Notes: generated by a model from the letters alone, not told the origin. A stretch of 64,000 nt of DNA from Ensifer aridi (GCF_002078505.1 NZ_LUAV01000032.1:303363-367362); one strand, 5' to 3'; shown: positions 37,023 through 46,133, numbered from the stretch's first letter. Numbers and translations: made by a program.

Positions 37023-38288
37023 TCAGCTCCGCGGCAACAGACTTTCCACTTCCGCGGCCGCGTCGTTGAGCGCTTCCTCAGGCGTTGCCGACTGCTCGAC
37101 GACGCGGGACAGGTTCTCGACAATCGTCTGGGTGACCTTGACGCCGTTGGTGCCCGGGAAGGCGTACCAGGGGATCATGCGCGGCATCTGCTCGAGGCCG
37201 GCGCGGAAGAGCGGGTTTTCCTTGTAGAAGTTGGCGAGGTATTCCGGCGACTTGGCCGCAAGCTCGTTGTTCGGCACGTAGCCCGTGCCGGGAACGACGA
37301 CCGAAGCGCCATAGGGGCCGGCGGCGAACTTGGCGAACTTCCAGGCCGCTTCCTGCTTTTCCGCGTCGCGCGTCAGGATCACGACGGCGTTGCCGCCTGT
37401 CGGCAGCTTGCCGTTCACCGGGTCGATCAGCGGGATCGCCGCCGTGCGCAGGTCGAACTTGCCGCCGACATTTTTGATCGTGTTGCGGAGTGCCCCGGTC
37501 GTCTGGAAGGCGAAGCCGATCTTGCCCGCCACGAAAGCCTGCTCGCCGGCCTGCTTCGTCAAGACCGGCAGGCCGCCTTCCTTCACCATGCGGTCGAGCA
37601 CTTCGATCGCCTTCAGGCCCTCCGGACCGTTGAAGGCGACCTTCGTCTCGTCTTCGTTGAGCATGTGGCCACCCGCGCCGAAGAGGAGGGCCGAGAACAT
37701 CCAATCGTCACCCTGCCAGCGGAAGTCGATACCTTCGACGCCGTCGCCGAGCGCTTTGATCTTGCCGCCGAGCGCGATCACCTCATCCCACGTCTTTGGC
37801 GGATTGTCCGGGTCGCCGCCGGCTTTGCGGACGAGATCGGCATTGTAATACATGATCGGGTTGGAGGTCGCGAAGGCAAGGCCCACCTGCTTGCCGCCGA
37901 TCTGGGCGAGCTTCAGGATGTTTTCCGAGAAGCCCTGCTCGGTCATGTTGCCGTCTTTTGCGATAAAGGGGCCGAGGTCGACTGGAATGTCGCGCTCGTT
38001 GACCATGCGCAGGCGGTTCAAGCCGATGAAGGTGACGTCGGGCATCTCGGCGGTGCCGGCCTGGCGCATGATCGTCTGGATGCCTTCCTCGTAGGTCGCG
38101 GAAGGATTGGCGAAGGTGATCTTGATCCCCGGATTTTCCTCCATGAACTTCTTCGAGATCGTGTCCATCACGTCCTTGAAGAAGCCGGGCATCGGGTAGT
38201 GCACCGTCAGAACCGTTTCGGCCTGAGCCGGAACGGCGAAGGTGATCGACACCGCAGCGGCGGCGAGAAATTGCCTGAAATGTTTCAT
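37023..38288 (-). CDS. ABC transporter, family 1 (UgpB-like) binding protein
   Basis: Periplasmic solute-binding protein of the maltose/glycerol-3-phosphate class, 421 residues. The signal peptide ends near FAVPAQAE. Family features are ISKKFMEENPGIKITF, IQTIMRQAGTAEMPDVTFIGLNR, ADLVRKAGGDPDNPPKTWDEVIALG and TGGNAVVILTRDAEKQEAAWKFAKF. It is the last gene of a five-gene operon whose first gene is a phosphodiesterase, so a phosphodiester or glycerol-phosphate-like substrate is plausible, but sugar cannot be excluded. Confidence 0.9.
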   Translation of the reverse strand: MKHFRQFLAAAAVSITFAVPAQAETVLTVHYPMPGFFKDVMDTISKKFMEENPGIKITFANPSATYEEGIQTIMRQAGTAEMPDVTFIGLNRLRMVNERDIPVDLGPFIAKDGNMTEQGFSENILKLAQIGGKQVGLAFATSNPIMYYNADLVRKAGGDPDNPPKTWDEVIALGGKIKALGDGVEGIDFRWQGDDWMFSALLFGAGGHMLNEDETKVAFNGPEGLKAIEVLDRMVKEGGLPVLTKQAGEQAFVAGKIGFAFQTTGALRNTIKNVGGKFDLRTAAIPLIDPVNGKLPTGGNAVVILTRDAEKQEAAWKFAKFAAGPYGASVVVPGTGYVPNNELAAKSPEYLANFYKENPLFRAGLEQMPRMIPWYAFPGTNGVKVTQTIVENLSRVVEQSATPEEALNDAAAEVESLLPRS

Positions 38289-38311
38289 GACGCTCTCCTG
38301 GTTTTAACCGG

Positions 38312-39148
38312 TCAGCCCTTGAGACCGGTCATGGTGATGCCCTCGACGAAGCGCTTCTGCGCGATGAGAAACGCGGCGACGAGGGGAAGGGTGATGATCA
38401 GCGTGGCGGCCATCAGCGCGCCGTAGTCGTCGCCGGCTTCGGCCGCGCGGAAGAAGAGGAGACCGAGCGGCGGGGTGGCATAGTCCTGGTTGCTGACGAC
38501 GACCAGCGGCCAGAACAGGTCGTTCCAATGCGCCACCACCGAGAAGATCGCGAAGGCGGTGATCGCCGGCCAGGCATTCGGCACCACGACGCGCGCGACG
38601 ATTCCGATTTCGGACATGCCGTCGAGGCGCGCGGCCTGGATCAGATCGTCGGGGAGCGCACGGAAGAACTGCAGGAACAGGAAGATCGCGAAAACCGAGA
38701 TCGAGAAGGGCGCGACGAGGGCCGTGTAACTGTTGAGCACGGCGAGCCGATCGAAGGCGACATAGAGTGGCAGGGCCGTCGCATGGATCGGCACGAGCAA
38801 TCCCAGCATCACCAGCACCATCATGAGGCGCGCGGCGCGGAATTTGAGCTTCGCCATGGCATAGGCGCAGGGGATGGCAACGACGACCTGGACGACGAAA
38901 ATCATCGCGCAGACGATCACGCCGTTCAAAAGCAGGGTCAGCATCGAGACGCGCGACAGCGCCTTGGTGAAGTTCTCGACGTAGGACCATTGCTCGGGGA
39001 TGAGCGTGAGCGAGGAGGAAAAGATCTCGCTCTGCGCCTTCCCGGCGGTCGAGATCATGAAGATATAGGGCGCGAGGAAGATGAGCGCGCCTAGGGTCAG
39101 GATGGCGAACCGCAGGATACGGCCGAGAGAAAGGCTGTGCGCGCTCAT
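38312..39148 (-). CDS. ABC transporter, permease (UgpE/MalG type)
   Basis: Inner-membrane subunit, 278 residues and about six helices. The cytoplasmic EAA-type loop is DDLIQAARLDGMSEIGIVARVVVPNAWPA. It begins LRFAILTLGALIFLAPYIFMIST, as usual for MalG-like permeases, and ends EGITMTGLKG, a typical family terminus. Its start overlaps the stop of the partner permease by four bases. Confidence 0.92.
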   Translation of the reverse strand: MSAHSLSLGRILRFAILTLGALIFLAPYIFMISTAGKAQSEIFSSSLTLIPEQWSYVENFTKALSRVSMLTLLLNGVIVCAMIFVVQVVVAIPCAYAMAKLKFRAARLMMVLVMLGLLVPIHATALPLYVAFDRLAVLNSYTALVAPFSISVFAIFLFLQFFRALPDDLIQAARLDGMSEIGIVARVVVPNAWPAITAFAIFSVVAHWNDLFWPLVVVSNQDYATPPLGLLFFRAAEAGDDYGALMAATLIITLPLVAAFLIAQKRFVEGITMTGLKG

Positions 39149-40056
39149 GCGTAATGTACCTTCCGGTCGAGGACGCGGTACTGCAGGAACATCAGGACGA
39201 CGAGGATCGCGAGGAAGAAGACGGTCATCGCCGAGGCATAGCCGACCCGGAGATAGACGAAGCCCTCCTGGTAGATGGTGAAGAGCAGCACCTCGGACGC
39301 CTTATTCGGCCCGCCCTCGGTGAGCGTCTTCACCGTCTCGAACACCTTGACGGAGTTGATGATGCTGATCGTCGTGACGAAGAGCGTCGTCGGCCCGAGC
39401 ATCGGCCAGGTGACGAGCCGGAAGCGGTCGAGCCAGGACCTGGCGCCGTCCACTTCCGCGGCGGCGTAGAGCTCGCGGGGGATAGCGGTGAGGCCGGCGA
39501 GGAACAGCACCATGTTGAAGCCGACCGACTGCCAGATGCCGATGATCGAAAGGCCGTAGAGAACGGTGCCGGAGGCGCCGAGCCAGTTCGGGCCGGCTAT
39601 GCCGAACTCCGCAAGGAAGGTGTTGATCGGCCCGATGGTCGGATGAAAGAGGAATTGCCAGACTGTCGCCATGGCGACGAGCAGTGAGGCGACCGGAAGG
39701 AAATAGACGGTGCGGAAGAAGGCCTTTGCGCGCGTTTCCGCCTCGATCAGCAGCGCGATCGCGAGCGCCAGCACCATCGAGACCGGCGTGACGATCGCTG
39801 TGTAGACGGCCGTGTTCCAGAGCGAGCGGCGGAAGGTGCGGTCGCCGATGAGCTCCGCGTAATTCTCGAAGCCGACGAAGCGAAAACCGCCATAGCCGAG
39901 CTCGAAATCGGTGAAGCCGAGGACGATGACGGCGAGAGTCGGCAGCAGGATGAAGAGGAAGAGGAGAGTAATCGCCGGAGCGGCGAGTAGCCAGGCGATC
40001 CGCGCCTCGCGCCGGTCGGCGGCCACGATCGGCATGTCCATCGCGATGCTAGCCAT
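39145..40056 (-). CDS. ABC transporter, permease (UgpA/MalF type)
   Basis: First membrane subunit of the transporter, 303 residues. The EAA loop is IPRELYAAAEVDGARSWLDRFRLVTWPMLGPT, and the N-terminal helix is WLLAAPAITLLFLFILLPTLAVIVLGF. It overlaps the ATPase gene by eight bases and the second permease by four, so the operon is tightly coupled. Confidence 0.92.
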   Translation of the reverse strand: MASIAMDMPIVAADRREARIAWLLAAPAITLLFLFILLPTLAVIVLGFTDFELGYGGFRFVGFENYAELIGDRTFRRSLWNTAVYTAIVTPVSMVLALAIALLIEAETRAKAFFRTVYFLPVASLLVAMATVWQFLFHPTIGPINTFLAEFGIAGPNWLGASGTVLYGLSIIGIWQSVGFNMVLFLAGLTAIPRELYAAAEVDGARSWLDRFRLVTWPMLGPTTLFVTTISIINSVKVFETVKTLTEGGPNKASEVLLFTIYQEGFVYLRVGYASAMTVFFLAILVVLMFLQYRVLDRKVHYA

Positions 40057-41215
40057 GGGCTTTCTCCAGCGTCGGGGCGACTGCGACCGTCCTCGCCTGC
40101 AGCCGTTCGCCCGTCATCGCGAAGAGCATCGCCCGATCCGGTTCGATTTCGACCGACACCGGCATGCCGTCAGACAGCACCGAGGCTTCAACCGGCGTGA
40201 CCTTGGCGACGATCGCTTCGCCGATGGCATCGAGCCTCGTATGGACGATCACTTCCGAGCCGAGAAACTCGGTACGTTCGACACGCGCCTTGAGAGTGCC
40301 ATTTGGGTTTCCGTTCAGACGGACAAATTCGGGGCGCACGCCAAGCATCACGGCCGCATCGCGCGGGGCGGAGTTCTCGACCGCAAGCGTGAGCGCGCCG
40401 AAGCGGACCACGCCGGACGCATCCATCCGGGTTTCCACCACGTTGATGCGTGGCTGGCCGAGAAACCGCGCAACGTCGATATGGGCGGGATCGTCATAAA
40501 TTTCCTGCGGCGGCGCGAGCTGCAGGAGCGTGCCGCCGATCATCACCGCGACGCGATCGGCCATCGACAGCGCTTCGGATTGGTCGTGGGTGACGTAAAG
40601 CGTTGGCACGCCGGCGCGGCGATGAAGCTCGACGATCTCGCCGCGGGCGTGGACGCGGAGATTCGCATCGAGGTTGGAGAGCGGCTCGTCCATCAAGAAG
40701 ACGCTCGGGTGGCGGACCATGGCGCGGGCGAGCGCCACGCGCTGGCGCTGCCCGCCCGACATCTGGCCGGGCTTTCGGTCGAGCAGATGGTCGATCTTGA
40801 GGGCGGCGGCCATCTCCTTGACCTGTCGCTGGATGTCGGCACGAATCTGGCGTTGGCCCGGGAGAAGGTTGCCGATGAACGGGAAGCGCTGCACGGCCGT
40901 CAGGCGCCGCATGGCGAGCGGCACGGCGACATTCTGGCCGGCGGTTAGATGCGGATAAAGGGCATAGGACTGGAACACCATAGCGACGTTGCGGTCCGCA
41001 GCGGCGACCGACGAGACCTCGCGCCCGCTGATGACGATCTCGCCGCCATCCGCATGGTCGAGCCCCGCCATGATGCGGAGCAGAGTGCTCTTGCCGCAGC
41101 CGGAGGGTCCGACGAGCGCGATGAACTCGCCCTCTTCCGCCTCGAGGCTGACGCCCTTGAGGATCGCGTTGCCGCCAAAGCATTTGGCGATGTTGCGGAG
41201 CGCGAGAATGCTCAT
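40049..41215 (-). CDS. ABC transporter, ATPase (UgpC/MalK type)
   Basis: Energises the import system; 388 residues. Walker A is GPSGCGKST, signature MSGGQRQRVALARAM and Walker B VFLMDEPLSNLDANLRVHAR. A C-terminal TOBE/OB regulatory domain (VMLGVRPEFVRLN, FLGSEVIVHTRLDAIGEAIVAKVTP) is typical of MalK/UgpC. About 20 residues (LTAVQRFPFIGNLLPGQRQIR) are inserted before the helical signature region, which is common in UgpC-like rhizobial proteins. It overlaps both neighbours by a few bases. Confidence 0.93.
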   Translation of the reverse strand: MSILALRNIAKCFGGNAILKGVSLEAEEGEFIALVGPSGCGKSTLLRIMAGLDHADGGEIVISGREVSSVAAADRNVAMVFQSYALYPHLTAGQNVAVPLAMRRLTAVQRFPFIGNLLPGQRQIRADIQRQVKEMAAALKIDHLLDRKPGQMSGGQRQRVALARAMVRHPSVFLMDEPLSNLDANLRVHARGEIVELHRRAGVPTLYVTHDQSEALSMADRVAVMIGGTLLQLAPPQEIYDDPAHIDVARFLGQPRINVVETRMDASGVVRFGALTLAVENSAPRDAAVMLGVRPEFVRLNGNPNGTLKARVERTEFLGSEVIVHTRLDAIGEAIVAKVTPVEASVLSDGMPVSVEIEPDRAMLFAMTGERLQARTVAVAPTLEKAHG

Positions 41216-42048
41216 TGTGCCGCCTCCGCGAGCTTCCTGGCGTGGTGCGGGTAGACCTCGTGGATCACGTGATCGATGACGTACGGCTTTAGTCCCGGCA
41301 CTGCGACGATCTCGCTTTCGATGTGTTCGTCGCCGAGATGGTGAAGCACCCCGCCGACGAGGCGCTCGCCGGGCATTTCCCGCTCCAGCGTATCGATGAT
41401 GAAGGAGGTCGGCGGTGCCCAGAGGAGGTCAGTGCCCGCATGATGACCTCGCCAGGCCCAGTGCAGATGGCCGCTGGCATGAAGCGCGACATCGCTTCTG
41501 GCCATTAACTCGTAGAGCCGCCGGCGCTGACGCGGCCGCACGCTCCAGTAGCCGGTATCGCCTTCCCCGGGATCATCGACAAAGAGCGGCTTATGGGCAA
41601 AGAGAGCGACACGACGGCCGGAGCATTCGGCAAGCACCTGCTCCAGCCATTGAAACTGCTTCTCTTCTTCCGCATCGTCGAGACCGAGAAGGAGGCTATT
41701 GAGGCCGATCAGCCGCCATTTGCCGTGGTCGGAGACCCAGTAGTCAGGTCCGACAAGCTTACGCCAGCGGGCAAGCCGCTCCGCGTCGACCGGCTGGTCC
41801 GAGCCGGGCAGGTGGCCGACATCGTGATTGCCCGGCACGATCAGCACCGGCACCGGCAGTCTTCGGATGAGCTCGACCGAAAAGGCGATGTCGTCCTCCT
41901 GATCGGCGCCGTCGATCGTGAGGTCGCCGGTATGGACGACGAGGTCGGCGCCCACAGTTTCGATCCAGCGGGCAACGGGCTCCCAATTGTCGTTGAAGTG
42001 CGTCTTGGAAGGGCTGAGATGGGTGTCACTGATCTGGACGATCTTCAT
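41212..42048 (-). CDS. Calcineurin-fold phosphodiesterase (CpdA/GpdQ-like)
   Basis: Dinuclear metallophosphoesterase of 278 residues. All five metal-binding blocks are visible: ISDTHLS (D, H), VVHTGDLTIDG (GD), VPGNHDVGH (GNHD), LFAHKPLF (H) and HASGHLHWAWRG (GHLH). The group includes cAMP phosphodiesterase CpdA and glycerophosphodiesterase GpdQ. Being the first gene of a UgpABCE-like operon favours a phosphodiester substrate imported by that system. ATG 42048 follows GGAGG; an in-frame ATG at 42081 is further upstream. No signal peptide, so it acts in the cytoplasm after uptake. Confidence 0.9.
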   Translation of the reverse strand: MKIVQISDTHLSPSKTHFNDNWEPVARWIETVGADLVVHTGDLTIDGADQEDDIAFSVELIRRLPVPVLIVPGNHDVGHLPGSDQPVDAERLARWRKLVGPDYWVSDHGKWRLIGLNSLLLGLDDAEEEKQFQWLEQVLAECSGRRVALFAHKPLFVDDPGEGDTGYWSVRPRQRRRLYELMARSDVALHASGHLHWAWRGHHAGTDLLWAPPTSFIIDTLEREMPGERLVGGVLHHLGDEHIESEIVAVPGLKPYVIDHVIHEVYPHHARKLAEAAQ

Positions 42049-42141
42049 GGGAGCGTGGCCTCCGGGGATGGTTTGAGGCACCGCGCGAGAAGCATATGGT
42101 CCCGCTCAGCGCCGCTTGGGCGCCTTCTTTAGGGGGCTCTG

Positions 42142-42180
42142 ATGTCAGTTTGGTAACAGCCTTTCTCAGTTGTTTTTCAG
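42142..42180 (-). promoter_or_regulatory. Pho-box-like repeat array before the phosphodiesterase operon
   Basis: The minus strand shows four CTG-led direct repeats at 10-11-base spacing: CTGAAAAACAA, CTGAGAAAGG, CTGTTACCAAA and CTGACATC. The last two approximate the PhoB consensus CTGTCAT-N4-CTGTCAT (five of seven and six of seven matches, four-base spacer). The array lies about 95-130 bases before the operon ATG, where a PhoB-dependent promoter would sit. Phosphate control is inferred. Confidence 0.6.
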
Positions 42181-42423
42181 TTCCTCCATGAAAGCTTCAT
42201 TCTTCCGGAACATCGCCGAGGCGCGAAACGGACATCCGAGAAATGGGTTGACGCGAATCAGAGGATGAATCATTCCTCTAACGGATTAGACCGCATCTCG
42301 CGTATTTCGACGTAATTCAGGGATTGTTCTGTTAAGGGCTGCGGCGAGCGCATGTGCGCCAACGGCGAGGGGTGACCTTTGTCCAAGGCCGTCGAAGGCG
42401 AAACGCACGAGGGGATTTTGATA

Positions 42424-43686
42424 ATGGATATGACGGGATCGGTGGCCGAGACGGCAAGCGCAAGCGGCGCAGCATATCGCAGGCCCGCCGACGAGGCGAT
42501 CGCGGCGGACGCGCGGGCGCTTTCCGAACAGTTGAAGGCGATGCGCGACCGCCTGTTTGCGCCAACGGCAATGAAAACGCTCCGCAGCTTCACCTCCGGC
42601 GAGGCCGCCAAGCTGATCGGCGTCTCCGACGGTTATCTCAGGCAATTGTCGCTCGCGGGCGAGGGGCCGCAGCCCGACACCGGCATCGGCGGGCGGCGCT
42701 CCTATTCGCTCTCCGACATCAACGCGTTGCGCCGCCATCTTGCCGAACAGGCGCTCGCCAAAGCCAATGGGATCAAGGCGCGCGGCTATCTGAAGTGGCG
42801 CGATCCGGCGAGGGGCGAGCACCTGCAGGTGATCTCGGTCACCAATTTTAAGGGTGGCTCCGGCAAGACGACGTCGTCCGTCCACCTCGCGCAATATCTT
42901 GCTTTGACCGGTCATCGGGTGCTGGCGGTTGATCTCGACCCGCAGGCCTCGCTTTCGGCGCTGTTCGGCTACCAGCCGGAGCTGGACCTGACCGGCAACG
43001 ACACGCTCTACGGCGCGATCCGCTACGACGCCGAGGCGCGGCCGCTGAAAGAGATCATCCGTAAGACCTATTTCGACGGGCTCGATCTGGTGCCCGGCAA
43101 TCTCGAACTGCAGGAGTTCGAGCATACGACGCCGCAGGCTTTGAGCGCCCGCCAGAGCGGCTCCGATGCGGGGCCGCTCTTCTTCGCCCGGGTGCAGGCG
43201 ACGCTCGCAAGTGTTGCCGACGAGTACGACGTTGTCGTCATCGATTGCCCGCCGCAGCTCGGCTATCTGACGCTCTCGGCGCTCTGCGCCTCGACCTCGG
43301 TCATTGTCACCGTGCATCCGCAGATGCTCGATGTCGCCTCGATGAACCAGTTCCTCTACATGACCTCGGACCTCCTGAGCGTCGTGCGCGAGGCGGGCGG
43401 CGATCTCAATTTCGATTTCCTCCGCTATCTCGTCACCCGCTTCGAACCCAATGATGGGCCGCAGGCGCAGATCGTCGGCTTCATGCGCTCCCTTTTCGGC
43501 GACCGGGTGCTGACCTCGGCCATGGTGAAGTCGACGGCAATTTCGGATGCGGGCCTGACTAAGCAGACGCTCTACGAGGTTGGCCGCGAGAACTTCACCC
43601 GCGCCACCTATGACCGGGCGATCGAGTCGCTCAACGCCGTCAACGGCGAGATTGAGGCTCTCATTCACGCGGCCTGGGGGCGCTAA
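42424..43686 (+). CDS. repA: RepA-like ParA partition ATPase
   Basis: ParA-type ATPase of the RepABC family, 420 residues. An N-terminal helix-turn-helix (SFTSGEAAKLIGVSDGYLRQLSLAGEGP) is followed by the deviant Walker A NFKGGSGKTT (Lys143-Lys149), Walker A' VDLDPQASLS and Walker B VVIDCPPQLGYLTLSAL. The C-terminus VGRENFTRATYDRAIESLNAVNGEIE is characteristic of RepA. ATG 42424 is preceded by GAGGGG; a TTG at 42379, also with GAGGGG, would add 15 residues. Only three bases separate it from repB. Unlike a full repABC operon, no repC follows. Confidence 0.9.
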   Translation: MDMTGSVAETASASGAAYRRPADEAIAADARALSEQLKAMRDRLFAPTAMKTLRSFTSGEAAKLIGVSDGYLRQLSLAGEGPQPDTGIGGRRSYSLSDINALRRHLAEQALAKANGIKARGYLKWRDPARGEHLQVISVTNFKGGSGKTTSSVHLAQYLALTGHRVLAVDLDPQASLSALFGYQPELDLTGNDTLYGAIRYDAEARPLKEIIRKTYFDGLDLVPGNLELQEFEHTTPQALSARQSGSDAGPLFFARVQATLASVADEYDVVVIDCPPQLGYLTLSALCASTSVIVTVHPQMLDVASMNQFLYMTSDLLSVVREAGGDLNFDFLRYLVTRFEPNDGPQAQIVGFMRSLFGDRVLTSAMVKSTAISDAGLTKQTLYEVGRENFTRATYDRAIESLNAVNGEIEALIHAAWGR

Positions 43687-43689
43687 GAC

Positions 43690-44742
43690 ATGGCGGGCAA
43701 CAACCGGAAGAACGAATTGCGCGCGCTTTTCATGGGAGGCGCGCCTGCATCGCCCACGCAGGCCCCGGCGGACCAGCCCGACGCGTTGACACCTGTCAAC
43801 AACCAGCCCACGCCGAACGCGCACCGGGCCGCATCCGGCGCAGTCAAGGCCATGGGGCTTTCGCTGGGCAGCATCACGCGGGAGGCCGAGGAGGCGCGCG
43901 CGCTCCGAAAGGCGCTGACCCAGGGCGAACGCATCGTCGCGCTCGATCCCGCCCTTGTCGAGGCTTCTTTCGTCGAGGACCGGCTGACCGACGCGGAGGT
44001 CGACGATCCGGACTTCCTGGCGCTCGTCGAGAGCATTCGCGAAAACGGCCAGCAATCGCCGATCCTCGTCCGTCCGCATCCGGAGAAGCAGAGCCATTAC
44101 CAGACCGCCTACGGCCATCGCCGCCTGAAAGCGGTGCGCCGGCTCGAGTTGCAGGTACAGGCGATCGTCCGGCCGCTGACGGACGACGAACTGGTACTCG
44201 CCCAGGGCAAGGAAAACGCCGAGCGGCGCAATCTTTCGTTCATCGAACGGGCGCTTTTCGCTTCCGCACTCGTCGCCCGCGGCTTCGACCGCAAGGTGAT
44301 CGGCGATGCGCTCGCCGTGCAGAAGAGCGAATTGTCGCGCCTGCTGCAGGTGGCCGAGAGCGTCCCGCACCATGTAGCTCGCGCCATCGGTCCGGCGCCG
44401 AAGGCCGGCCGCGAGCGCTGGATGGCGATCGGCACGCTGCTTGAGGGGGAGGAGGCGCGGGCGCAAGCGGAGGATGAGATTGCCTCGTCTCGCTTCCGCG
44501 CCGCCGAGACCGACCAGCGCTTTCAGCTCGTCTTCAACCGCTTGTCGCAGAACGATAAGCCGGAGCCGGAGAAGCCGGAGGAACTGAAAGACGAGGCGGG
44601 GCGGGTGTTCGCACGGCTGAGGCTCGACGGTAAAGCGCCCAGGATCGAGTTCCTGCCGGGTACCCACCCGGCCTTCCTCAAGGAAGCGATAGCGATGCTG
44701 GCGAAATGGCACGCGACCTTCGTGGAGAACCAAAAGTCATAG
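43690..44742 (+). CDS. repB: RepB-like ParB partition protein
   Basis: Centromere-binding partner of RepA, 350 residues. A ParB/Srx N-domain (LTDAEVDDPDFLALVESIRENGQQSPILVRPHP, YQTAYGHRRLKAVRRL, QGKENAERRNLSFIERALFAS) precedes the KorB-like helix-turn-helix (DRKVIGDALAVQKSELSRLLQVAESVP). The C-terminal part is typical of RepB. Its own coding sequence holds a parS-like palindrome at codons 32-37. A repeat element, not a repB-repC spacer, lies downstream. Confidence 0.92.
   Translation: MAGNNRKNELRALFMGGAPASPTQAPADQPDALTPVNNQPTPNAHRAASGAVKAMGLSLGSITREAEEARALRKALTQGERIVALDPALVEASFVEDRLTDAEVDDPDFLALVESIRENGQQSPILVRPHPEKQSHYQTAYGHRRLKAVRRLELQVQAIVRPLTDDELVLAQGKENAERRNLSFIERALFASALVARGFDRKVIGDALAVQKSELSRLLQVAESVPHHVARAIGPAPKAGRERWMAIGTLLEGEEARAQAEDEIASSRFRAAETDQRFQLVFNRLSQNDKPEPEKPEELKDEAGRVFARLRLDGKAPRIEFLPGTHPAFLKEAIAMLAKWHATFVENQKS
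43785..43800. promoter_or_regulatory. parS-like palindrome inside repB
   Basis: GTTGACACCTGTCAAC is a perfect 7+7 inverted repeat around CC. It fits the repABC parS consensus GTT-N4-GC-N4-AAC at every fixed position except one central base (CC for GC). Its location inside the partition operon supports a RepB-binding centromere role, which is inference. Confidence 0.7.
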
Positions 44743-44756
44743 CTGTTGGAGCGTGT

Positions 44757-44925
44757 AATTTGCCCCTCACCCTAGCCCTCTCCCGGCACGCGGGGCGAGG
44801 GGATCAGGTCGCCGTTTGCTGCTATTGGCTGCCGCTCTCTTGCGGTGTGATAGGCCGCCGCGAGCCCCCTTCGCCCCGCTTGCGGGGTAAGGTGGCCGGC
44901 AGGCCGGATGAGGGGGAAATACGGG
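44757..44925. repeat. RIME-related intergenic repeat after repB
   Basis: It begins with CCCCTCACCCTAGCCCTCTCCC-type sequence and ends with GGTGGCCGGCAGGCCGGATGAGGGGG. The two ends are imperfect inverted complements, and internal pairs such as GCCCCGC / GCGGGG are present. The GGCCGGCAGGCC core is shared with the elements at 11681 and 57130. It has no coding capacity and fills the gap between repB and the convergent oxidoreductase gene. Confidence 0.7.
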
Positions 44926-44944
44926 CTGAAACCGCCCGACACTT

Positions 44945-46108
44945 TCACTCGTAATCGACCCAAATCCCGCCCTGGTCCGCCGATCGAACACAATTCTCAA
45001 CCCATCGGACACCTTCGAGGCCCGCATCGATGCCTGGAAAGCAGAGGTTCTCGATGCCGTCCGGCGCGAGCCCGCGGTTGTCGTTGATCGCGAGAGCGAA
45101 GCGGCGGTAGAGATTGGCCCAGGCCTCGAACAGGCCCTCCGGGTGGCCGCCGCCGATGCGGTCGTCGAGGCGGGCTTCCGGGTAGAGATAGTCCATGCCG
45201 CGCTCTAGGATGCGGACCGGTTCGCCCTGGATCTCGTAGGAGAGCTGGTTCGGCCGCTCGTCCCACCATTCGATGCTCGCTTTCGAGCCGACGATGCGGA
45301 CCTTCTGGCCGTGCATCGAGCCGGCATTGACGGCGCTCGACCAGACATTGGCGACGGCGCCATTATCGTATTCCATCAGGGTTATCGCATTGTCCTCGAG
45401 CGGCGCGCGGCTCTTGACGAAGCTCTGGCGCACGCACATCAGCCGCTTGATCTTCAAATGCGGCAGGATGACTTCGGAAATATAGAGGGGGTGCGTGCCG
45501 ACGTCGCCGAGCACGTAACTTGGGCCGGCGAATTTCGGGTCGACACGCCAGCGCGTGGACGGATTCTGCTCCTCGACCGGGGCACTGTGGAAGCCGTGGG
45601 CGAACTGCAGATTGACGATACGGATCTCGCCGAGATCGCGGTTCTTCACCATGGCGCGCGCCTGCTCGATCATCTGGTGACCCGCATAGCCATAGGTGAC
45701 ACCGACGATGAGTCCGCGCGCCTCGGCAAGCGCCTTCAATTCTTTGGCCTCCGTGACCGTGAAGCAGAGCGGCTTTTCGCAGATGACGTGGAGGCCGTAT
45801 TCCAGCGCGGCCTTGCAGATCGAAAAATGGGTGTTGTTCGGCGTAGCGATGGAAACCGCCTCGATGCCGTCCGGTCGCTTCCCTTCCTCGGCCAACATCG
45901 TCTGGTAATCCGGATAGCTGCGCCCCCCGTCGAGCCCCAGATCGACGCCGAAGGAGCGGCCGCGTTCCGGGTCGAGATCGAAGGCGCCGGCGACGAGTGC
46001 AAAGGTGTCGTCGCGGAGCGCCGCCGAGCGGTGAATGTAGCCGATCTGGCTGCCGCGTCCGCCGCCGACCATGCCCCAGCGGATCGGTTTTCTCTTCTTC
46101 TCTGACAT
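44945..46108 (-). CDS. Gfo/Idh/MocA-family oxidoreductase
   Basis: NAD(P)-dependent sugar or inositol dehydrogenase, 387 residues. The N-terminal Rossmann motif is RWGMVGGGRGSQIGYIHRSAA. The family motif CEKPLCFTVTEAKEL contains the catalytic-domain Lys. The C-terminal domain shows GDVGTHPLYISEVILPHLKI, with the Asp and His of the active site. It lies downstream of two IolE-like isomerase genes on the same strand, so it probably oxidises a cyclitol or sugar whose keto product they rearrange. Exact substrate unknown. Confidence 0.9.
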   Translation of the reverse strand: MSEKKRKPIRWGMVGGGRGSQIGYIHRSAALRDDTFALVAGAFDLDPERGRSFGVDLGLDGGRSYPDYQTMLAEEGKRPDGIEAVSIATPNNTHFSICKAALEYGLHVICEKPLCFTVTEAKELKALAEARGLIVGVTYGYAGHQMIEQARAMVKNRDLGEIRIVNLQFAHGFHSAPVEEQNPSTRWRVDPKFAGPSYVLGDVGTHPLYISEVILPHLKIKRLMCVRQSFVKSRAPLEDNAITLMEYDNGAVANVWSSAVNAGSMHGQKVRIVGSKASIEWWDERPNQLSYEIQGEPVRILERGMDYLYPEARLDDRIGGGHPEGLFEAWANLYRRFALAINDNRGLAPDGIENLCFPGIDAGLEGVRWVENCVRSADQGGIWVDYE

Positions 46109-46133
46109 TGTGGTGTTTCCTAAGTTCCGCGAT

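Noticed and set aside
44706..44730. Sigma-54 promoter (TGGCACG) at the end of repB
   Set aside because: The -12 half (TTGC) is missing at the required spacing.
42286..44733. Very long minus-strand open frame opposite repA/repB
   Set aside because: It mirrors two well-supported genes, its composition is Arg/Gly/Asp-rich without motifs, and it has no ribosome-binding site. It is a high-GC shadow frame.
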